Below, one piece after another: positions 27,414-36,885 of a stretch of 64,000 nt of DNA. The first letter of the stretch is position 1. The number at the start of each line of letters is the position of its first letter. Below the pieces are notes generated by a model, which made no database searches, was not told the DNA's origin, and was given only the letters and a program-made list of their open reading frames with translations. Made by a program: the position numbers and the translations under genes. This stretch comes from Paenibacillus sp. (GTDB lineage Bacteria; Bacteroidota; Bacteroidia; Bacteroidales; Muribaculaceae), in the NCBI GenBank assembly GCA_023663345.1, contig JAMPHR010000005.1:1-64000 (forward strand). Reading direction: 5' to 3'.

Positions 27414-29156
27414 TCAGAATTTGAGAGCCGCGCCTATCATTACATTAGCGCTCTGCATGGGGCGCCCACCGATGTACACGCACTTGCGTCCGAGTAGGTT
27501 CTCGCCACGGGCGAACAGGGTGAGACGGTCGGTGAAACTGTATCCGGCTCCTACCGAGAGGTTGCCGACCACACCCATGGACACGCGTTCGGGTGTCCAC
27601 ATCTCGAGATCGCCGATCATGGTGGGCTCTCCGGTATAGGCGTAGCATGAGCGTCCGGCACGGAACTCATAGCCGGCTGTGATGAGGAGCTTCTCCACAG
27701 GTCTTACCTTAAGCTCGGCGTTGATCACGTGGCGGGCACGGTCGCGCCACTCGTAATATGCACGATCCCATTTGCCGGGAGCGCCTTCGTACTTCACGCT
27801 CACGGCCAGATTCTTGCCGTTGTCATAGCTGATCTTGGCTCCATAATGGTATCCCTTCACATCGACGGGTTCCCACACGCCTCCAGCCGGATAGATCTCG
27901 CCTATCACGGGCATGAGCCAGTCATTGGCGCGGGCATATCCTCCGAACAATTCGATCGAGCCTCCGAAGAAGGGGCCGAACGCGATCTTGGCATCAAGAG
28001 CGTAGGGGATATGGCTATGGCGATAGGCTACCGAGCCGTTCATGTAGGGTGAGATGTCGTAGAGCGATGCGAGCGAATTCATCCTTGATTCGCCATGGGC
28101 CTTAAGCTCTATGCCGAATATCTGTGAACCGTGCCATGCGAGGGTGACATCGGGTGCGATATGGAAGGCCTTGCCTGAATTTTTGGAGAAGTCAACGTTG
28201 GCTCCCACGCGCAAGGTCACCGACTGGTTGTGGGTCTCGAAGTAGGGGTTGAGGTTCACGAGGGCAGTGTTGCGTGATTTCAACAATGCGACAGATTCTT
28301 CGAAATAGGGGATCGAAGCCTCGTAGTATTTGCCCGTAGCGAGCAGGTCGGCGTTGATGTTAAGTCCGGCATGGCTTGATGCACCTGTTTCAAGGCGTCC
28401 TGCAAGGGATACACCTATCTGGTTTTGTCTCACGGGCTCGTAACCGTTGTAGGGATCATTGAAAATGTCGGGATCGTTCAACTCCACGCCGGGGATGTGG
28501 GGATTATAGAATCCGAAGTGCTGATACTTGACTCCGGCATTGTAGCTGAGGCCCGAGTGGCTCGAACTGAACAGGACGGATGCGTTGATGCGCGAGGTGG
28601 ACTGGGAGAAGCGTCCAAGGTCGCCCGGCATGTCATGGAATCCGTAAGTGTAGTTCAGTCCGCCGTCGAGAGTACTGCGGCTTCCGATGGCCTGGTGGAG
28701 ATCAAGTCCGAGAGAGGCCGTGTGGTCATGCCATGTCACTTTCTCGCGCTTGTACACGTCACCGTTGTACTGTCCCCAGGCGCTGAGACGGGTGCGGTCA
28801 TTGTCGACCATCCTGTATCCGGCCGATACTCCGCCGAGATATACCGGCATACCGATGCTGAGGTCGAAGTATCCTCGGTAGGGCGAGGTGTAGAGCTTGT
28901 CTCCCCACGCCACGGGATCGAGGGTTTTGAACGAGTTGGGGACATTAGTCGTCACCACCTTGCTGCTGTAGTTGAGCGAGGCGGCTTTTACAGGTGTGAG
29001 TTGCACGGTCGGGAGCACGGTGATACGCGATGCCTCGCGTTTGGCCGGGGTGATGGCCTGCTCCACAGTGATATCTTTGTGTAGATCCTGGGCCCACGGA
29101 CACCCGGGGCTAAAGAGTGCGAAAACCGATGCTATCAGTGCGATTTTTTTCATCAT
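27414..29156 (-). CDS. Outer-membrane beta-barrel protein, TonB-receptor-like
   Basis: Protein of 580 residues with a signal peptide (MMKKIALIASVFALFSPGC; probably Sec type, though the Cys leaves a lipoprotein option open). After about residue 90 the sequence alternates in barrel fashion (YFDLSIGMPVYLGGVSAGYR, then many aromatic-ended strands) and ends with an outer-membrane-style terminal strand SANVMIGAALKF. It resembles the barrel half of TonB-dependent receptors but has no clear plug domain. It lies 38 bases downstream of a 998-residue TPR protein in one operon, suggesting a shared envelope complex. Function is not known. Confidence 0.75.
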   Translation of the reverse strand: MMKKIALIASVFALFSPGCPWAQDLHKDITVEQAITPAKREASRITVLPTVQLTPVKAASLNYSSKVVTTNVPNSFKTLDPVAWGDKLYTSPYRGYFDLSIGMPVYLGGVSAGYRMVDNDRTRLSAWGQYNGDVYKREKVTWHDHTASLGLDLHQAIGSRSTLDGGLNYTYGFHDMPGDLGRFSQSTSRINASVLFSSSHSGLSYNAGVKYQHFGFYNPHIPGVELNDPDIFNDPYNGYEPVRQNQIGVSLAGRLETGASSHAGLNINADLLATGKYYEASIPYFEESVALLKSRNTALVNLNPYFETHNQSVTLRVGANVDFSKNSGKAFHIAPDVTLAWHGSQIFGIELKAHGESRMNSLASLYDISPYMNGSVAYRHSHIPYALDAKIAFGPFFGGSIELFGGYARANDWLMPVIGEIYPAGGVWEPVDVKGYHYGAKISYDNGKNLAVSVKYEGAPGKWDRAYYEWRDRARHVINAELKVRPVEKLLITAGYEFRAGRSCYAYTGEPTMIGDLEMWTPERVSMGVVGNLSVGAGYSFTDRLTLFARGENLLGRKCVYIGGRPMQSANVMIGAALKF

Positions 29157-29194
29157 TTCAGTAATGGGAGGAGAGGTTTATCGGGTGTCGGTGA

Positions 29195-32191
29195 TTATTT
29201 TTTTAGTCGTGAGTCGATCATCTGGAATATGTCGGCCTCGGTGCCTGGGTAGTTGGAGCGCAACGACTTGAGGTATTCGTTGGCCTCGAACTCGTTGCCC
29301 TGCTTGCGCAGAATATCGCTGTAGAGCACAAAACCACGGGCGAGCCAGTACTGGTGAGGAGTGTCGGAGGATATGAGCGCATCGGTAACGGTCTTGGCCT
29401 TGGCGGTCTGTCCGCGATCAAGGAGCGACTGACCCATGTAGTAGGCACTCTTGGCTCCATATATGTCGGCTGTGTTTCCGGCGAGTTGTTCCCAGTCGCT
29501 GTAAGCCTCGTCATAGTTGCGCAGGCGGTCGTTGGCCATGCCACGGGTGAATCTTACCTCGGCCATGTCGGCGGGCGAGTTGGCGGCGGTGGTCGACATG
29601 AGCTTGTCGGCGGCAGCCACAGCTTCGGCATATTTGCCGAGATCCATTGCTGTGCGCATCAGTCCCAGACGTGCATCCCTGAGCATATTGGAGCCGGATG
29701 CGTGGCTTTCAAGTTCGAGGAACGAACTGTAGGCGATCTCGGTCTTGCCAAGCTCGCTTTCTGCCTGGGCCTTTATGAGTAGCGCGTCCTCGGCCACCTC
29801 CGAGTCGGGATGGCTCAGGAGCACCTGTGTGGCATAGCCCTGTGCCTCGGTGGCCTTGCCTTCGTTCCATGAGGCATCGGCAAGATAGTAAAGAGCTGAA
29901 GCACGCGATGCTCCATCGGGATAATTCTTGATGTATCCGAGGAGGCCGGCGGTGGCACCGGTGTTGATATAGGCATTCTCGGCGGCCTGATATGCTGTCT
30001 GTTCCAGCTCCGAGGCTTCATACTTAGGCGCGTTGGGCACCGAGTTGAGGAATCCCACGAGGTCGTTGAGCTTGCCGTCGGCGGCATATATCTGCTTGAG
30101 GTCGTCGGCGGCGATGCGTGCCTCCTCGCTCGAGGGGAATGTGCTGATCACTTTCTTATAGGTGTCGATACCCTTGTTGCGGTCACCATTGTTAATATAG
30201 GTGATGGCGAGCTGCAGGTAGCCGTTACGGCCGGGTGCAGTGCCGGGATATTGGCGCACGAGCTGATTGTAGGTGCTGATGGCTCCGCGTATATCGTTGA
30301 TGGCCGACTGGCTTTCGGCTTTCTCCAGGAGGGCCTGGGGCAGAAGACCCGAGGAGGGGAATTTGCCGGTGAGGTCGTCGATGGTGGCTATCTTGCCATT
30401 GTGATCCTTGAGGAGACCTTTCATGATGGCCTGCTGGTAGAGAGCGTAGTCACCGGCCGAGGGGTTGAGGTCGTAGGAGCGCTTGTAGTCGGTAGCCGCT
30501 TGGGAGAAGTCGCCCAAATAGTAACGGCAGTCGCCGATACGACTGTAGGAGTCGGCCTGGAGCGATGCGGGGAGCGAGGTGCGGCCCGAAGCCAGAAGCT
30601 TGGCGGCGTCGCTGAAATCGGTGAGCGCTTCGCCGTATTTCTCCTGGGCGAAACGGGTGTAGCCAAGGTCGTAGCGGGCGAGGGCGAGATCGCCTGTGGC
30701 CGATGCGGGAGTGGCCGATATGTAGTCGAGATAGGAGCGCGCGGCGGCATCGTAGTTGCCACGGGTATAGTAGCAGTCGCCGAGCCACATATTGCACTGG
30801 CGGGCTATGGAGGCATCGTAGCGCGAGAGTGACCGGGCCTCGGTGAGATGCTTTATGGCATCGGCCACGCGGCCTGAGGAGTATTCGCGGGTGGCAAGTA
30901 CGAAAAGCACTCTTTGCTTGGCTTTGAGCATCTGGTCGGTAGGATTCTTCATCCGGTTGATCGCCTTGAGAGCGCTTGCATAGTCATTGTCGCTCATGTA
31001 TCCGGTGACGATATAGCGCTGGACATCGGCGGCGTAGGGGGAATCGGGGTATTCGTTGAGGAAGTTCTCGAGGAGCGATACCGAGTTTCCGAAGGGGACG
31101 CGTCCGCCATCCATGCGTGCAACGGCATAGTTGTAGAAGGCCGTTTCGCGCACATCGCGGTCGTAGTTGACCTTGTAGGCGTTCTCGAAAGCCATCAAGG
31201 CCTGGGTTTTATCGCCACGTTTCAGATAAGCCTGTCCGAGATAGAGCCATGCGCTCTGCTCCATGGCCGAGTGGGAACCTATGGCCTGCTGGAACAGCTT
31301 GATGGCGGCATCGTTATCACCTTTCTCATATTCGCTCACACCGAGAATGTAGAAGGCCGACGGGGCCGGATCCTTGGTTTCGGCGCAGTATTTCCACAGA
31401 TAGGGGATGGCCTCCTGGGTGCGTCCGAGGTTGTAGAGCGACTCGCCGGCGAGGCGGTTGCACTCGGGTACAAACTGTGGTACATTTCCACCCGACAGCA
31501 GGTTGCGGGCAGTGGTGAGGCACTTGTCATATTCGCCCTGGGCATAGTAGATCTGAGCCTCGTAGTAGGGGGCGGCATTGGCCGGCTCCTTGGTGGTGTC
31601 TAGTCCGCGGAAATAATGCAGAGCCTGGGCAAAATCGCCCTTGGAGTAGGCTATGTAGCCGAGATAGAAGTGGGCGGCGTTGCGCCATGCCGGTTTGCTC
31701 TGGAGAGTGCGGAACAGCGAAGCGGCCATATCGGGCTCGCCGAGCAGCAGATAGGAGTAGGCCTGGCGGTAGTTCATCTCGTCCTGCCGGGCCGATGTGA
31801 GGGCCAGAGGGTCAACGAGACTGTATTCGGCGAGCGCCTCGGCATATTGTCCGTGATTGAAATAGTAGTCTCCGACCATCATCATCACATCGGCGCGAAG
31901 TGTTGATACGGGATATTCGCGCAGGAAATTCTGCAACATCTCCAGCGCCTCGTCATCGCCAAGACCAAGAGTGGCCTTGCACATGTAGTAATGCGCGGTC
32001 TCGCGTTGCTGTGGTGTAGCGTTGAGGTTGTAGAGACGTGCCATCTGGTCGAGGCATCCTTCGTAATTGCGGTCGTCGCACATGAGGATACCTCGCTCGA
32101 GATAACCCGCTGCTTCAGGACTGTTTATCTGGGCCACAGAGCCGGCGCAGGCAAGAGCGCACATGGCTGTGAGGATGAGCGGTCGTTTCAT
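29195..32191 (-). CDS. Large secreted tetratricopeptide-repeat protein
   Basis: Protein of 998 residues with a signal peptide (MKRPLILTAMCALACAGSVA). Nearly the whole mature part is built of TPR helices: segments such as AEALAEYSLVDP, FAQALHYFRGL and AAIKLFQQAIG recur at roughly 34-residue steps. TPR proteins of this size at the Bacteroidetes envelope act as scaffolds. It is the first gene of a two-gene operon with a beta-barrel protein, and the pair may form an uncharacterised outer-membrane assembly. A -7 box lies at 32245-32252. No enzyme domain is seen. Confidence 0.88.
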   Translation of the reverse strand: MKRPLILTAMCALACAGSVAQINSPEAAGYLERGILMCDDRNYEGCLDQMARLYNLNATPQQRETAHYYMCKATLGLGDDEALEMLQNFLREYPVSTLRADVMMMVGDYYFNHGQYAEALAEYSLVDPLALTSARQDEMNYRQAYSYLLLGEPDMAASLFRTLQSKPAWRNAAHFYLGYIAYSKGDFAQALHYFRGLDTTKEPANAAPYYEAQIYYAQGEYDKCLTTARNLLSGGNVPQFVPECNRLAGESLYNLGRTQEAIPYLWKYCAETKDPAPSAFYILGVSEYEKGDNDAAIKLFQQAIGSHSAMEQSAWLYLGQAYLKRGDKTQALMAFENAYKVNYDRDVRETAFYNYAVARMDGGRVPFGNSVSLLENFLNEYPDSPYAADVQRYIVTGYMSDNDYASALKAINRMKNPTDQMLKAKQRVLFVLATREYSSGRVADAIKHLTEARSLSRYDASIARQCNMWLGDCYYTRGNYDAAARSYLDYISATPASATGDLALARYDLGYTRFAQEKYGEALTDFSDAAKLLASGRTSLPASLQADSYSRIGDCRYYLGDFSQAATDYKRSYDLNPSAGDYALYQQAIMKGLLKDHNGKIATIDDLTGKFPSSGLLPQALLEKAESQSAINDIRGAISTYNQLVRQYPGTAPGRNGYLQLAITYINNGDRNKGIDTYKKVISTFPSSEEARIAADDLKQIYAADGKLNDLVGFLNSVPNAPKYEASELEQTAYQAAENAYINTGATAGLLGYIKNYPDGASRASALYYLADASWNEGKATEAQGYATQVLLSHPDSEVAEDALLIKAQAESELGKTEIAYSSFLELESHASGSNMLRDARLGLMRTAMDLGKYAEAVAAADKLMSTTAANSPADMAEVRFTRGMANDRLRNYDEAYSDWEQLAGNTADIYGAKSAYYMGQSLLDRGQTAKAKTVTDALISSDTPHQYWLARGFVLYSDILRKQGNEFEANEYLKSLRSNYPGTEADIFQMIDSRLKK

Positions 32192-32244
32192 CTTATATAA
32201 TTGCGGTTTTGAATCAGTTCATTCAGTTGAATCAGTTCGTTATG

Positions 32245-32252
32245 CAAATTTA
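32245..32252 (-). promoter_or_regulatory. -7 box for the TPR/beta-barrel operon
   Basis: Minus-strand TAAATTTG, 53 bases upstream of the TPR gene start. A TTTG at 32266-32269 is only 13 bases away. The leader contains the repeated segment GAATCAGTTC. Confidence 0.55.
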
Positions 32253-32367
32253 CACCTTTTTTAAGCAAATGCCAATCTTGGATTGTTATTTTTTTGAACG
32301 GCTCGTGGTTTTGAATGGGCCGTGACGTTTCAACTATCGATAAGCGAAAAAATTTAACGAGGTATTT

Positions 32368-34701
32368 ATGAGAAAGCTATGGGCGATATTGATGGCAGTG
32401 GCCATCGTGACCGGTACATCGGTGTGTGCGGCCGGTAATGACAATGATGCTGTGACCAGGACATCGCGTCACGGTACCGTGGGACTTGTGCTCAGCGGTG
32501 GCGGGGCCAAGGGCATAGCGCACATAGGCGTGATTCAGGCTCTCGAAGATAATGATATCCCCATCGATTATATCACCGGTACCTCGATGGGTGCCATTGT
32601 GGGAGGACTGTATGCGTCGGGCTATACGCCTGCCGAGATGATAGCGCTGATCGCCTCGCCGGGATTTGCCGGATGGTCGACCGGTCAGATCGATACCAAC
32701 AGTCTCTACTATGTGCTCTCCAAGTCGGAGACTCCCTCGATGCTCAATATCAATTTTGGCAAGGATTCCACGAGCATCACCTCGGTACTGCCCATGAGTC
32801 TGATCAACCCCATCCCCATGAATATAGCATTTCTGGAGATATTCAGCCGTTACACGGCCCAGTGCGAGGGAGATTTCAACAAGCTGTTCGTGCCGTTCCG
32901 CTGTGTGACCTCCGATGTGTATGCCAAGCATAAGGTGGTGCTGTCCAAGGGTTCGCTGGCCGATGCTGTGAGGATGTCGATGTCGTTTCCCATGGTGTTC
33001 GAGCCTATCGAGCTTGACGGGGTGCCGATGTATGACGGCGGTATCTATGACAATTATCCGGTGGACGTGATGGTGGAGGATTTCAACCCGTCGGCTCTGA
33101 TAGGTGTGAATGTAGGGTCGAAGGACGCTCCCCCGTCGAGCCGCAATCCCATGTCGCAACTCGAGGAGATGATAATGCAACCGCATAACTATCCGTTTCC
33201 TGTCGACAAGGGGGTAAACATACGCATCGACCTTGATGAGTTCAGTCTGCTCGATTTCGGAAAGTATCAGGAGATATATAATATAGGATACAAGCGCGGA
33301 CTTGAGATGATCGATTCCATACGCATGAAGATCAAGGAGGTGGCTCCGGCCAGGACCGTGAGTGAGCGGCGTGATGCCTTCAAGCGGGCCACGCCCGAGG
33401 TTCGTATCGGCAAGGTGACTGTGACCGGCGGGAGTGCAAGCGAGAACAGTTATCTGGAATCGCTGTTCCGTCCGGCTCGAGGACAGCACACAATGTCGTT
33501 GCCCGAGGCCAAGGATGCCTATTACAAGGCTATAAGCTCGGGTCAGTTGCAGAATTTCGTGCCTACACCGGTGTACAATCCGTCCGACTCGACATTCACG
33601 CTCAATTACCGTGCTGTGGTGAAGGAGAATTATACGGCATCAATAGGCGGATATGTGTCATCATCCACCACAAGTATGCTCTTTTTTCATGCCGGATACA
33701 ATACTCTCAGTTTCAAGTCGCTTAATGCCAACGTGAATGCCTGGGTGGGCCAGAGCTATCTGGCCGGCGAGGGTGCTTTCAACGCTTATTTCAATACACG
33801 CCATCCTTCGGTGCTGACGTTGAGAGTGGTGGGTTCGAGACTGAAGTTTCATGAGACCGAGAAACTGTTCTACGAGCTTAAGGATCCCGATTTCATCAGG
33901 CGGTCGGAGTTTTTTGTGCAAGGGCGATATTCCATAGGTACCGGGATACGATCGCGTCTCGATATGCAGGTAGGTTGGGGACATCTCACCGACAGCTATC
34001 ATTCCGATCTGCTCAACGCTGCCTCGGCCGAGGGTAAGGATACCGGAGTGTTCAATCTGTGGCAGGCTGCTGTGAGATGGGAGCGCAATGCTCTCGACGA
34101 TCCATCCATCCCTACATCGGGCAATCGTTTCTATGCCACGGCAATGGGTGTAGCCGGAAAATACCGGTTCTCGACAACCGATCCTATGCTCTCGTCATCA
34201 AGCCGCGACGTGAAGTGGGTTCAACTCGATATGGGAGCGTTGCACTATATGGATCTCGGACGGAGTTTCGCGTTGGGAACAGGCGCAAGAGCGCTCCTGT
34301 CGACACGCAAGCTGTTGTCGACCTATCAGGCTTCAATCGTGGCTGCCGAGGCTATTCATCCCACGCCGTCGAGTTACAATCTGTTCAGCCGCTCGCTCAG
34401 GGCCAATTCATTCCTATCGGTTTCATTGGAGCCGGTGTGGAAGGTCTCGGGATCGTTTCAGATAAGGGGTATTGTTGACGGATTCCTCCCTCTGCGCAAG
34501 ATCGAGTGTGGCGCGGATGCTGTGCCTTACTACGGTAAATGGTTCAGCAATCCTGAATTTTTCGGAGAATTGCAGGCGCGTCTCAAGTTGCCTCTCGGTA
34601 CAGTGAGTGCCTACGGAAACTATACCACTGGTGGTATAGGTTGGAATTTCGGTATCTCGATAGGTGCTTTCATTCTTGCCCCAAGATTCCTGGAAAGATA
34701 A
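32368..34701 (+). CDS. Patatin-like phospholipase with outer-membrane barrel (type Vd-like)
   Basis: Protein of 777 residues with a signal peptide (MRKLWAILMAVAIVTGTSVC). The patatin domain (about 35-310) has the oxyanion loop SGGGAKG, nucleophile Ser73 in GTSMG and the dyad Asp223 in DGG, so it should be an active lipase. A POTRA-like segment (about 335-410) and a C-terminal barrel of the BamA/surface-antigen kind follow, ending FGISIGAFILAPRFLER. This order matches type Vd autotransporters such as PlpD and FplA. A GAGGT ribosome site precedes the ATG. Substrate lipids are unknown. Confidence 0.92.
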   Translation: MRKLWAILMAVAIVTGTSVCAAGNDNDAVTRTSRHGTVGLVLSGGGAKGIAHIGVIQALEDNDIPIDYITGTSMGAIVGGLYASGYTPAEMIALIASPGFAGWSTGQIDTNSLYYVLSKSETPSMLNINFGKDSTSITSVLPMSLINPIPMNIAFLEIFSRYTAQCEGDFNKLFVPFRCVTSDVYAKHKVVLSKGSLADAVRMSMSFPMVFEPIELDGVPMYDGGIYDNYPVDVMVEDFNPSALIGVNVGSKDAPPSSRNPMSQLEEMIMQPHNYPFPVDKGVNIRIDLDEFSLLDFGKYQEIYNIGYKRGLEMIDSIRMKIKEVAPARTVSERRDAFKRATPEVRIGKVTVTGGSASENSYLESLFRPARGQHTMSLPEAKDAYYKAISSGQLQNFVPTPVYNPSDSTFTLNYRAVVKENYTASIGGYVSSSTTSMLFFHAGYNTLSFKSLNANVNAWVGQSYLAGEGAFNAYFNTRHPSVLTLRVVGSRLKFHETEKLFYELKDPDFIRRSEFFVQGRYSIGTGIRSRLDMQVGWGHLTDSYHSDLLNAASAEGKDTGVFNLWQAAVRWERNALDDPSIPTSGNRFYATAMGVAGKYRFSTTDPMLSSSSRDVKWVQLDMGALHYMDLGRSFALGTGARALLSTRKLLSTYQASIVAAEAIHPTPSSYNLFSRSLRANSFLSVSLEPVWKVSGSFQIRGIVDGFLPLRKIECGADAVPYYGKWFSNPEFFGELQARLKLPLGTVSAYGNYTTGGIGWNFGISIGAFILAPRFLER

Positions 34702-34738
34702 TGGAGTATAGAGGGGAAAGTATAGAGGTCGCAGGGGG

Positions 34739-35530
34739 TTATTTGCGTAGATGCAGGTAACTGTGGATCGCTCCTACGAGGAGTGCTCCACCTACGATGT
34801 TGCCGAGTGTGGAGGGGATGAAGTTGGCGGTGATCGACTGGATTATTGTCACATCGGCTCCCTCCATCATTCCGAGCGGGATGAAGAACATATTGGCTAT
34901 GCAGTGCTCATATCCGAGCGCCACAAATGCCATTACCGGCAACCAGCATCCGAGAGCTTTCTCAAACAAGGTTTTACCACTGAGAGCGAGCCACACGGCA
35001 AGGCATACACACCAGTTGGCTCCGATTCCCTTGAGGAATACTGTAAACCACGGCATGGAGACCTTGGCCTCGGCTATCTTTACAGCTGCCGAGTGCCAGG
35101 GATCGGAGGCTGTGAGGCCACACTGATACACCATAAAATAAGTGAATAATAGAGCGCCGATGAGGTTGCCTATGTAGACGAGAGTCCAGTTGGCGAGCGT
35201 CAGGCTGGGTGAATGTCGACGCTGGGCCATCGAGGGGATGAGCACGGCGTTGTTGCCGGTGAAAAGTTCGGCTCCGAGCACTACCACGAGTATCAGGCCG
35301 ATGGGAAAGGCCACCCCGCTCAACAACCGTTGCATGGCGGGATTGGCGGCAGTGATCTCGGGGAATCCGAAACCCAGAGTCATCGACAATATGCCTCCGA
35401 GCGATATATAGGCTCCGGCAAGAGCGGCTGAAAGCATGAGTTTGCCGGGTGATGATGCGGTGAGATTGGCTTTGGCGGTGCCGGCGTTGGATGCGGCTTC
35501 AGTGATTTCCTTTGGAGTCAGTATCTTCAT
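34739..35530 (-). CDS. Formate/nitrite-family (FNT) channel
   Basis: Membrane protein of 263 residues with six predicted helices. Characteristic FNT segments are AGAYISLGGIL in helix 1, GAELFTGNNAVL after helix 2, and LGYEHCIANMFFIPLGM near the fifth helix. The family passes formate, nitrite or hydrosulfide; the substrate cannot be fixed from sequence, though formate export would suit a fermenter. Its start overlaps the end of the exonuclease gene by four bases, so it is translationally coupled to it. Confidence 0.93.
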   Translation of the reverse strand: MKILTPKEITEAASNAGTAKANLTASSPGKLMLSAALAGAYISLGGILSMTLGFGFPEITAANPAMQRLLSGVAFPIGLILVVVLGAELFTGNNAVLIPSMAQRRHSPSLTLANWTLVYIGNLIGALLFTYFMVYQCGLTASDPWHSAAVKIAEAKVSMPWFTVFLKGIGANWCVCLAVWLALSGKTLFEKALGCWLPVMAFVALGYEHCIANMFFIPLGMMEGADVTIIQSITANFIPSTLGNIVGGALLVGAIHSYLHLRK

Positions 35531-36183
35531 TGTTGGTCAACAGGAGGAGTGGCTTCGGGGGTATCAGGAACTATATATGGTGAGGTTGAGGGGTCGAATT
35601 GTCCCGAGTTGAGGTATCGGTATATCTTCAGACATGCCCAGGCATCGATCGACGCATATATCATCTGGGGACCGGTGAGCTTGGTGGCTTCCCAGTTGGT
35701 GAGTCGCTGTCCCTTGGATATGCGCTGGTTGAACAGTATGGCATATATCTTCTGCAGGCTCGAGTCGGTGATATGGTATTTCTTCACCATCTCCTGCAGT
35801 TCCACAAAATTGTGTGGCTCGAACTCGCCGATCATGTGAAGCATGTGGAAATCATCCTTGAGCGATAGGCCTATCTTCACAATGTCGTCACACTCCATGA
35901 ACTCCTTCAGTTCGGGGGTGAATCCCATCTTATTGATGCGGAATAGGAAGGAGTGTTGTTCGGTGGCAACCTGGATCAGCGACACACGGTTGGTCATGCC
36001 CTTGCGGAAGTTTGGTTTGGTCTCGGTGTCGAAACCCACTATCGACTGTCCGCGCAGATAACGCACAGCCTCGGCCGCATCGCCGGGTTGCTCAACCACG
36101 GTTATGGCACCCGAGAATGTCACGATGGGCATTTCGGCTACCTTACGTTTGTCAATAGCTATGCTGAAACTTTGGTTATCCAT
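35527..36183 (-). CDS. 3'-5' exonuclease, DEDD family (RNase D-like)
   Basis: Nuclease domain protein of 218 residues from ATG 36183. The exonuclease motifs are GFDTETKP (Exo I), a middle segment IVKIGLSLKDD (Exo II) and YASIDAWACLKIY (Exo III, Tyr-type). It is close to the stand-alone DEDDy exonucleases seen in Bacteroidetes. A longer frame starts at 36207, but a -7 box TACCTTTG sits at 36188-36195, so the shorter start is preferred. It is coupled to the FNT gene downstream, with no obvious functional link. Confidence 0.88.
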   Translation of the reverse strand: MDNQSFSIAIDKRKVAEMPIVTFSGAITVVEQPGDAAEAVRYLRGQSIVGFDTETKPNFRKGMTNRVSLIQVATEQHSFLFRINKMGFTPELKEFMECDDIVKIGLSLKDDFHMLHMIGEFEPHNFVELQEMVKKYHITDSSLQKIYAILFNQRISKGQRLTNWEATKLTGPQMIYASIDAWACLKIYRYLNSGQFDPSTSPYIVPDTPEATPPVDQQ

Positions 36184-36187
36184 ATTG

Positions 36188-36195
36188 CAAAGGTA
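36188..36195 (-). promoter_or_regulatory. -7 box immediately before the exonuclease start
   Basis: Minus-strand TACCTTTG, an exact TAnnTTTG match, four bases from the ATG at 36183. It predicts a leaderless transcript. No -33 TTTG is visible at 17-23 bases. Confidence 0.55.
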
Positions 36196-36249
36196 CGACA
36201 TTTTCAAGGATTATCATGCACCGGAGCCATTAATATTCGATGTCGGTAA

Positions 36250-36885
36250 TCAAATGCTGGGGACAGTGGCAAACAGTGCGTCGGGGAAATTGCGTTTCAC
36301 ATACCGCTCGATAAATCCGCGTGTATCGGTGGCAATTACGGTATCGGTGTCGAAATGCTCGTTGTAGATCACGGCGGCGAGCTCGATGCCACGCGCACGC
36401 ACGGCTTCCAGCGAAAGCACTGTGTGATTGATGGATCCGAGCACTCCGTTGGTGACGAGAATGAGCGGCAACCGGCGCGACTCGACATAATCAATGGCCA
36501 TGAAAGTGTCGGTGATGGGGACAGCGAGACCTCCGGCTCCCTCCACGAGCACCACATCATAGAGCGACAGGAGTCTCTCGGTGGCATGGTCGATCACTCC
36601 GAGGTCGATCTCACGACCGTCGATGCGGGCGGCGAGCTGAGCCGATGCGGGATAGCTGAATATGACAGGAGCAGTGGTGTGGTCCAGATCCTCGGGTAAC
36701 ATTCCGGTGCCCATGATGCGACGGTGGACCTCGATGTCCTCCGACATGCCGGTGTTGCCGGTCTGTATGAACTTCTGGGTGATCACTCTCTTGCCCTCGT
36801 GCATCAGGTGACGGGCTATGTGGCCGGTTACATAGGTTTTTCCGGCATCGGTGTCAATGCCCGATATGAAATATGCTTTGCTCAT
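36250..36885 (-). CDS. bioD: Dethiobiotin synthetase
   Basis: Converts 7,8-diaminopelargonate, CO2 and ATP to dethiobiotin. The 211 residues show the N-terminal P-loop-like GIDTDAGKTYVTG, the EGAGGLAVPI segment and the LVTNGVLGSINHTVLS region that are diagnostic for BioD. Its start overlaps the end of the BioG-BioC fusion gene by four bases. It is the last gene of the biotin operon in this window; bioB is absent. Confidence 0.96.
   Translation of the reverse strand: MSKAYFISGIDTDAGKTYVTGHIARHLMHEGKRVITQKFIQTGNTGMSEDIEVHRRIMGTGMLPEDLDHTTAPVIFSYPASAQLAARIDGREIDLGVIDHATERLLSLYDVVLVEGAGGLAVPITDTFMAIDYVESRRLPLILVTNGVLGSINHTVLSLEAVRARGIELAAVIYNEHFDTDTVIATDTRGFIERYVKRNFPDALFATVPSI

Noticed and set aside
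32377-33489. A 370-codon minus-strand frame opposite the patatin gene
   Set aside because: The patatin frame has intact catalytic motifs and a ribosome site; the antisense frame is histidine-rich noise.
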